Part shown: one piece after another, positions 7,180 to 11,398 of the stretch | Position numbering within the stretch: position 1 is the stretch's first letter | Layout: every line of letters starts with the position of its first letter | NCBI GenBank assembly: GCA_017506845.1 | Contig: JAFVMP010000209.1 | Location: 1-11,398 of the forward strand | From: Campylobacter sp. | Lineage (GTDB): Bacteria > Campylobacterota > Campylobacteria > Campylobacterales > Campylobacteraceae | Direction of reading: 5' to 3' | DNA length: 11,398 nt | Program-made: the position numbers and the translations under genes | Notes under the pieces: model-generated | What the model was told of the DNA's origin: nothing | Seen by the model: the letters and a program-made list of their open reading frames with translations, nothing else | The model's database searches: none

Positions 7180-9206
7180 TATCTGCCTTCAAAACTAATA
7201 CTAATATTAATATTAATATCTTTTAATACATCTTTTAAAGCGCTAGTGCTAAATGCTCTGCCTAATCCCTCGCCAATTTGTGAGGCTAAAACCTGGGCTA
7301 TCTCATTTTGTTCATTTTGGCTTAGTTCTGTTTTGTTTTCTACAGCGATCTTATCTGATTGATTAACTTTTGGTTCGCTTTGGGTTTGGCTATCTTCTTT
7401 GCTGTTTTCTTCATGAAGGGCTTCTTTTATAGCAGCTTCTTCTATCTCATCAATTGTGCTAGCTTCATAACTATTGCTTAAATCTTGGTTTTTCATATTA
7501 TTCTCACAATCCATATTATCAATCTCATCAAGCATACTGCTTAATTTGTTTAAATTCTCAGTGTATTCAACATCTTTAACTTGGTCATTCTCGTCGGCTA
7601 GCTCATTAAAATCTTGACTTTCATCAAAATCTAAAGACTCATATTCATCTTGACTACTTTTAATATTTGCTAGATCGCTCTCAAAACCTGCTAGTTCACT
7701 CTCAAGATCATCTAGCTCATTATCAAATTTATCTAGGCCAATCTCTTCGACCAAGAATGCTGGCTGAGTTTTTTGAGTTGATTCATCCATTGATTCATCT
7801 TTAAATTCAAATTCGCTCTTTGATTCTTGTACTGGTTGAGTTTGTTTAAATTCATCAGTTGCAAACTCAGCAACTGCTTCAGGTTGGATAATTGACTCTT
7901 TGTCTATCTCATCAAATTCTGTAATCTCTTGTGGTATAGCAGCCAAATCTGCCACAGAGTCATCTTGAAATTTAGATTCAAGTTCTGGTTTGCCAACTGG
8001 TTTTATAGCTGATTCATCTTTTATTTCATCTTTAAATGTAGTGTCAAATTCGGCATTATCAACCTCGCTATCGCCATCAGGAAGCGCATCAAATGCTGAG
8101 ATATCAAGCTCGATATTTTCATATTCGCTGGTTATATCTTTAATATTTTGATGCTTTTGTTCATCGTTAAGTTCATTGCTTAGACTTGATTCTTGCGCTT
8201 GATTATCTAAATTATCTATTATTTGTTCATCGTTGCTTAAATCATCTAATGCCTCAATCTCATTGGCTTTATTATCTAAAGTATCAAGTTCTTTTTTATC
8301 ATCTAAACTATCTATCTCATTAAGTTTGATACCTAGATTATCTAGATCTAAATCAGCATCATCTAATTCTTGAATTTGGTTATTTGTGTTGATCTGATTA
8401 TCTACGCTTTTAGCTTGTGATTCATCTGCTGATTTATCTGCTAAATCATTTGTCTCATATTCTAAACTATCAAGTCTAGCTAGTTCATCATCTATGTTAT
8501 CTAGATTAAACTCATCTGTTGCAATATTTAACTCTTTATTGTCGCTAATTAAATCATCAGTAAGACTATTAATATCTTTTGATTCATCCATTAGGCTCTC
8601 AATCTTGCTAAGCTCATCATCAAGTCCTAAATCATCATCAAATTCATCCTTAGTCGGCTTAGGCTCAGCTACTTCGATTAAATTCTCAAATTGCTCGAGC
8701 TCTTGTTCTTCATGATTTTCATCATCAAATGAGCTATTTTCAAAATCATCTTGGAGATTATTGATATCATCAAGCAATTCATCGCTATTTAAATCACTAA
8801 ATACATCTATCTTATCATTAGTGTGAATTTGACCAAATTCATCACCTACTTTGATATTGCTAGGTTTAGGTTCTACTATTTTAGTTGATTTTGGAATCTC
8901 AACTAGGATTCTTTTTACTATATCAATAAAATCAGTTGGCAAAAATGGTTTTTGTAGAGTTTGGCTTTTAGCTAGATTATACTCATCAGCTCGATTTCTA
9001 GGGATTAAAAATAGCTGATTTTTTGCATATTCTAAGTAATTAATTTTACTATCATAAAGCCCGCTATCACATATAATTAAATCAGCATCATTGCTAGTTA
9101 AATACTCTAAATTATCAATCTCAGCAAAAGTATATCCAAGTTTATTTAAACTCACACTCACAAGTTTTGAAACTGCTGGATTATTATTTAGCAAAATCAC
9201 CTTCAT
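7179..9206 (-). CDS. Large highly acidic protein with degenerate receiver-like N-terminus
   Basis: This corresponds by position to the 'highly acidic protein' gene between fliR and gmk in C. jejuni; its biochemical role is not established from sequence. Three parts are visible in the 675 residues. Residues 1-103 look like a CheY-type receiver: MKVILLNNNPAVSKLVSVSL, a third strand DLIICDSGL with Asp47, and KPFLPTDFIDIVKRIL with the invariant-type Lys86. The acidic pair that binds magnesium is replaced by Asn7-Asn9, so phosphorylation is doubtful. Residues about 120-620 are low-complexity and strongly acidic (29 Asp/Glu in residues 187-266), with loose repeats such as IDSLDD and IEALDD, and are probably disordered. 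Residues 630-675 form a more ordinary block ending DININISISFEGR. There is no signal peptide or membrane helix. AAGGGG precedes the ATG by 8 bases. A role in flagellar or polar organisation is suggested only by the fliR neighbour. Confidence 0.85.
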   Translation of the reverse strand: MKVILLNNNPAVSKLVSVSLNKLGYTFAEIDNLEYLTSNDADLIICDSGLYDSKINYLEYAKNQLFLIPRNRADEYNLAKSQTLQKPFLPTDFIDIVKRILVEIPKSTKIVEPKPSNIKVGDEFGQIHTNDKIDVFSDLNSDELLDDINNLQDDFENSSFDDENHEEQELEQFENLIEVAEPKPTKDEFDDDLGLDDELSKIESLMDESKDINSLTDDLISDNKELNIATDEFNLDNIDDELARLDSLEYETNDLADKSADESQAKSVDNQINTNNQIQELDDADLDLDNLGIKLNEIDSLDDKKELDTLDNKANEIEALDDLSNDEQIIDNLDNQAQESSLSNELNDEQKHQNIKDITSEYENIELDISAFDALPDGDSEVDNAEFDTTFKDEIKDESAIKPVGKPELESKFQDDSVADLAAIPQEITEFDEIDKESIIQPEAVAEFATDEFKQTQPVQESKSEFEFKDESMDESTQKTQPAFLVEEIGLDKFDNELDDLESELAGFESDLANIKSSQDEYESLDFDESQDFNELADENDQVKDVEYTENLNKLSSMLDEIDNMDCENNMKNQDLSNSYEASTIDEIEEAAIKEALHEENSKEDSQTQSEPKVNQSDKIAVENKTELSQNEQNEIAQVLASQIGEGLGRAFSTSALKDVLKDININISISFEGR

Positions 9207-9266
9207 AGACTACCCCTTAAAAAATTTACACTATTTTACGCAAATTTTCATTATGTATTGCTTTAT

Positions 9267-10040
9267 TTAGAAAAATAAACTTGGCAAATCGTTTAAAACT
9301 CTCATCATTAGTGTTGTAAATACCTTAACAATAACAGCTAAAATCGCCATTAGTACAACAAAAGCGATAGTAATTTTAATTGGAAATCCTACAACTAGTA
9401 GGTTAAATTGCGGCATGGTCTTCATAAGCATTCCAAAAATCAAATCCGACATTAGAGTAAGTGCTAAAATCGGAAATGAGATTATAAAGCCATATAAAAA
9501 GAGATTTACCATACCTTGGGAAGCGTATTTTAAGATATTTTGCTCAGGATAGAAGCCACCAAGCGGGATATATTCAAGTCCATAAGCCAAAAAATATAAC
9601 ACTAAATGATGCCCATCAAATAATAAAAATGCCAGTAAAACTATTAAATTTAAGATATTTGAGATTAGTGGGGCATTTATTCCGCTTTGTGGGTCAATAA
9701 CTGTTGCCATTGAAAATCCCATAATCATCGATATCTGCTCACCTGCTAGTTGCACTGCGCCAAAAACAAGCATCAAAAGCACCCCAGCACATAGTCCAAG
9801 CATAAGCTCAGAGAGCGCTTCAAGTATAAGATACTGAACATTTATACCATCTAAATTTGCTGGCGGAGTAGCTAGCGGGAATAGATATAAAGTAAGCATA
9901 AATGAGAGTGTGGCTTTGATTGTCATAGGAATTTGCATATGGTTAAAAAATGGGAAAAACACCATCAAAGCACCAGTTCGCACAAGAAGCAAAAAGAATG
10001 TTGCGACATTTTCCTGCCCTAAATAATTTACAAATTCCAC
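9267..10040 (-). CDS. fliR: Flagellar type III export apparatus protein FliR
   Basis: FliR, with FliP and FliQ, forms the inner-membrane export gate of the flagellar type III secretion system, through which rod, hook and filament subunits pass. The 257 residues match the family length. Hydrophobic segments lie at about 12-30, 40-57, 70-97, 126-152, 177-204 and 212-246. Diagnostic motifs are GEQISMIMGFSMATVIDPQSG (100-120) and MPQFNLLVVGFPIKI (209-223). The start is GTG rather than ATG; AGGTGA three bases upstream supports it, and no suitable ATG lies nearby. It is the first gene of the minus-strand run, with 60 bases to the acidic-protein gene. No clear sigma-54 or sigma-28 promoter precedes it, fitting early flagellar export genes under a housekeeping promoter. 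Confidence 0.96.
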   Translation of the reverse strand: MEFVNYLGQENVATFFLLLVRTGALMVFFPFFNHMQIPMTIKATLSFMLTLYLFPLATPPANLDGINVQYLILEALSELMLGLCAGVLLMLVFGAVQLAGEQISMIMGFSMATVIDPQSGINAPLISNILNLIVLLAFLLFDGHHLVLYFLAYGLEYIPLGGFYPEQNILKYASQGMVNLFLYGFIISFPILALTLMSDLIFGMLMKTMPQFNLLVVGFPIKITIAFVVLMAILAVIVKVFTTLMMRVLNDLPSLFF

Positions 10041-10043
10041 AAT

Positions 10044-10049
10044 TCACCT
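10044..10049 (-). promoter_or_regulatory. Ribosome binding site supporting the fliR GTG start
   Basis: AGGTGA on the minus strand ends three bases before GTG at 10040. It is the only purine-rich site upstream and decides the start in the absence of a nearby ATG. Confidence 0.6.
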
Positions 10050-10065
10050 AATTAATTTGGCGCTT

Positions 10066-10071
10066 ATGATA
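10066..10071 (-). promoter_or_regulatory. Weak candidate -10 box upstream of fliR
   Basis: TATCAT on the minus strand, one mismatch from TATAAT, is 25 bases before the GTG, which would leave a leader of about 18 bases. There is no recognisable -35. The assignment is tentative because the whole gap is AT-rich. Confidence 0.22.
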
Positions 10072-10289
10072 CTTAGTTTTTGCGAAATTTTGGCTTAATA
10101 TTTAGATAAATTTAGATTTTTTGGATTTAAAATTAGTAATTTTAGCTATTATAAAACTTCTTAATCATTGCAAGTATTCATCTGGCAAGTTTTGTAATGA
10201 GTGCTTAAGTGCTTTAAATGGTTAAATTTAGCACTAAGTATAGCTTAAGTTATTAATCGCTATTTAATTAATTTTAGCCGATGGGTAAT

Positions 10290-10416
10290 TTATGAGACTT
10301 TCATCCACGCTACAATATCTAATACAGCATAAATTAGCATAAAAATACTAAAATAAATGATGAAAATACTAATATAATTTTGCTGCCGCTAATAGCGTTT
10401 GTATTATGGAGTCATT
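10290..10416 (-). pseudogene. Possible eroded fragment of a small membrane protein
   Basis: On the minus strand, a frame closing with TAA at 10290 reads ISIFIIYFSIFMLIYAVLD and continues IVAWMKVS. This is a hydrophobic segment ending in a short polar tail, like a real C-terminal membrane helix. A neighbouring frame just upstream reads NDSIIQTLLAAAKLY and then stops where the first becomes open, as if joined by a frameshift. No start codon with a ribosome site is present. AT-rich DNA readily yields hydrophobic strings by chance, so this is weak. Confidence 0.2.
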
Positions 10417-10570
10417 GTATCTTTATGGTAATAAATCGCAAGTAAAAATCAAATAATATATAAATGCAAGTTAAGGTTTGCGTATCAAACTAAATTTAAT
10501 AAGATTGAGTCTTTGTTGTAGTGATTTGCGATGATAAAATGTTATAAAATAATAATTTATGGTAAGAAAA

Positions 10571-10594
10571 CCCTACCTACAAGCGTAGGCAGGT
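10571..10594 (-). terminator. Terminator of the cstA-ybdD transcript
   Basis: CCTAC and GTAGG pair around an AAGC loop and extend, past one A-C mismatch, through three more pairs. Read on the minus strand, the hairpin starts right after the stop of the small gene and is followed by GGGTTTTC, so it fits an intrinsic terminator. On the plus strand no T-run follows. Confidence 0.6.
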
Positions 10595-10795
10595 TTAGCA
10601 GCATTTTGAGCTACCGGCTCCATATTTTTTCTCTAAAGCCTCTTTGAAAAATTCTCTTTGAGTTTGCGGGGTTTCATTTGGATGAAATTTTTGCATATAT
10701 TCTACATATTTATCATAGCTAGGCATTCCCACTAGTAAGTGGGAAAACCTATCTATTTTTTTATAAAATATAGCTATCTTGCTCAAAATTTGCAT
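10595..10795 (-). CDS. YbdD/YjiX-family small protein, CstA accessory
   Basis: The 66-residue protein closely follows the plan of E. coli YbdD and YjiX. These are small cytosolic partners encoded directly after the transporters CstA and BtsT and needed for their pyruvate uptake in E. coli. The family core is visible as LLVGMPSYDKYVEYMQKFHP (20-39) followed by ETPQTQREFF (41-50), and the protein ends in the characteristic double cysteine (SSKCC; RCC in E. coli). There is no membrane segment or signal. The start at 10795 has GGAG 5 bases upstream, overlapping the cstA stop, and only 9 bases separate the two genes. They are therefore one operon, ended by the hairpin at 10571-10594. The terminal cysteines are conserved in the family but of unknown role. 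Confidence 0.85.
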   Translation of the reverse strand: MQILSKIAIFYKKIDRFSHLLVGMPSYDKYVEYMQKFHPNETPQTQREFFKEALEKKYGAGSSKCC

Positions 10796-10804
10796 ACTAG
10801 CTCC

Positions 10805-11398
10805 TTAATGAGCACATCCGCAGTGGTGGCTACCACATCCAGCTTTGCCCTCATAATCTTCAGCCTTAAGATATGGCGATTCTGCTAGAGGGATTAGAGG
10901 TTCTTTTTGACTGATTGCTCTTGCAACTACTCTTAAAGTAGCAATTAGAACAATTATAGTAATACCCATAAATACTGCACATAAAATAGCGTTAATTAGG
11001 TTGTTTCTAGCTACTTGATTAGCTGCTTTATATGCTTTTTCAGCTGCTACAAGCTGTGCATCATCAAGAGTTCCAGACTCTATTTTTGCCATTAGATCAG
11101 CTGCTTTTTTACTATTATTTTGATATGCAGCCACATGGCTTACTGAGTCATGAACTCTCTCGCCGTTTGCTGGAAGTAGTTTTTGTACGCCTGCACTCAT
11201 AGTTGAGATTAAAACCCAAGTTACAGGTACAACTACTACCCAAGCTAGTTTTCCACGTTTCATTTTAAATAAAACACTTACTGCTAAAAGTAGAGCAATA
11301 CCAGCAAGAAGTTGATTACTTACACCAAATAGCGTCCATAATGCTTTAACCCCGCCTGTTGGATCGGTGATACCCATATATAATATAGAACCCCAACC
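10805..11398 (-). CDS. cstA: CstA-family carbon starvation/pyruvate-peptide transporter, 3' part
   Basis: CstA is a large polytopic inner-membrane transporter, implicated in pyruvate uptake in E. coli and peptide uptake in campylobacters. Only the last 197 residues are here; the frame stays open to the right edge, where it reads GWGSILYMGITDP. The family motif GGVKALWTLFGVSNQLLAGIALLL is easily recognised. Three membrane segments remain: about 19-45, 51-67 and 132-157 of the visible part, with a loop of roughly 60 residues before the last. The C-terminus ends in a Cys/His-rich tail (GCGSHHCGCAH), which is not part of the transport core and is absent from E. coli CstA as I recall it. The internal ATG at 11377 is not the true start. 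It precedes the ybdD-like gene in the same operon. Confidence 0.93.
   Translation of the reverse strand, partial: GWGSILYMGITDPTGGVKALWTLFGVSNQLLAGIALLLAVSVLFKMKRGKLAWVVVVPVTWVLISTMSAGVQKLLPANGERVHDSVSHVAAYQNNSKKAADLMAKIESGTLDDAQLVAAEKAYKAANQVARNNLINAILCAVFMGITIIVLIATLRVVARAISQKEPLIPLAESPYLKAEDYEGKAGCGSHHCGCAH

Larger units (their letters stand above)
10041..10594. other. 554-base gene-poor gap between fliR and the ybdD-like gene
   Basis: No convincing gene is present on either strand. The contents are the fliR leader at the left end, an imperfect inverted repeat (AGTGCT at 10208-10213 and AGCACT at 10230-10235), a possible membrane-protein remnant (10290-10416) and the terminator of the cstA-ybdD unit at the right end. 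It is far longer than any other gap in this compact window. In C. jejuni fliR is followed by different genes, so the gap may mark a rearrangement point. Confidence 0.6.

Noticed and set aside
8494..8715. Plus-strand serine-rich open frame of 73 codons
   Set aside because: It is the complement of the Asp/Glu-rich codons of the acidic protein, which give Ser/Leu strings on the other strand.
10041..10140. Sigma-54 or sigma-28 promoter for fliR
   Set aside because: I looked for a GG-N10-GC pair and a sigma-28 type element upstream of the GTG on the minus strand and found neither.
10208..10235. Inverted repeat AGTGCT/AGCACT as a small RNA terminator
   Set aside because: The stem is only 6 bp with a 16-base loop, no T-tract follows on either strand, and no promoter leads into it convincingly.

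Overview
The window looks like a chromosomal segment of a Campylobacter species. It is AT-rich and densely packed with genes. Two gene blocks match orders I know from Campylobacter jejuni: accC-accB divergent from dcd and pseC, and argS-tatA-gmk-acidic protein-fliR. I cannot assign the species. No cas genes, rRNA, tRNA or transposase are visible.

Left end (1-950): a CRISPR array with 13 copies of a 37-base repeat and 12 spacers of 34-39 bases. It is cut by the left window edge, and its rightmost repeat is degenerate. The repeat does not look like the usual C. jejuni type II-C repeat. Its ends (TTTGAAAC on +, GTTTCA on -) fit either a type III/I-B-like array read rightward or a type II-B-like array read leftward. 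The minus-strand reading also gives a perfect -10 box in each repeat. A strong hairpin at 923-948 separates the array from the convergent end of accC.

Metabolic block (993-4722): accB and accC (minus strand, ATGA overlap) encode the biotin carrier and biotin carboxylase of acetyl-CoA carboxylase. Divergently transcribed are dcd (dCTP deaminase, dUMP/dTTP supply) and pseC (pseudaminic acid aminotransferase, flagellin glycosylation). In C. jejuni pseB lies between these two genes; here it is absent. A bidirectional terminator at 4699-4722 closes both this block and the next.

Core operon (4724-10040, minus strand): fliR, a large acidic protein with a degenerate receiver-like N-terminus, gmk, tatA and argS. 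Several junctions are 1-base TAATG overlaps, so flagellar export, nucleotide metabolism, Tat secretion and tRNA charging appear co-transcribed.

Right end (10041-11398): a 554-base gene-poor gap with a possible eroded membrane-protein remnant. It is followed by a terminator, a small YbdD/YjiX-family gene and the 3' part of cstA (pyruvate/peptide transporter), which runs off the window. The two most unusual things seen are the CRISPR repeat with its embedded minus-strand promoter motif, and the pseudo-receiver/acidic protein beside fliR.
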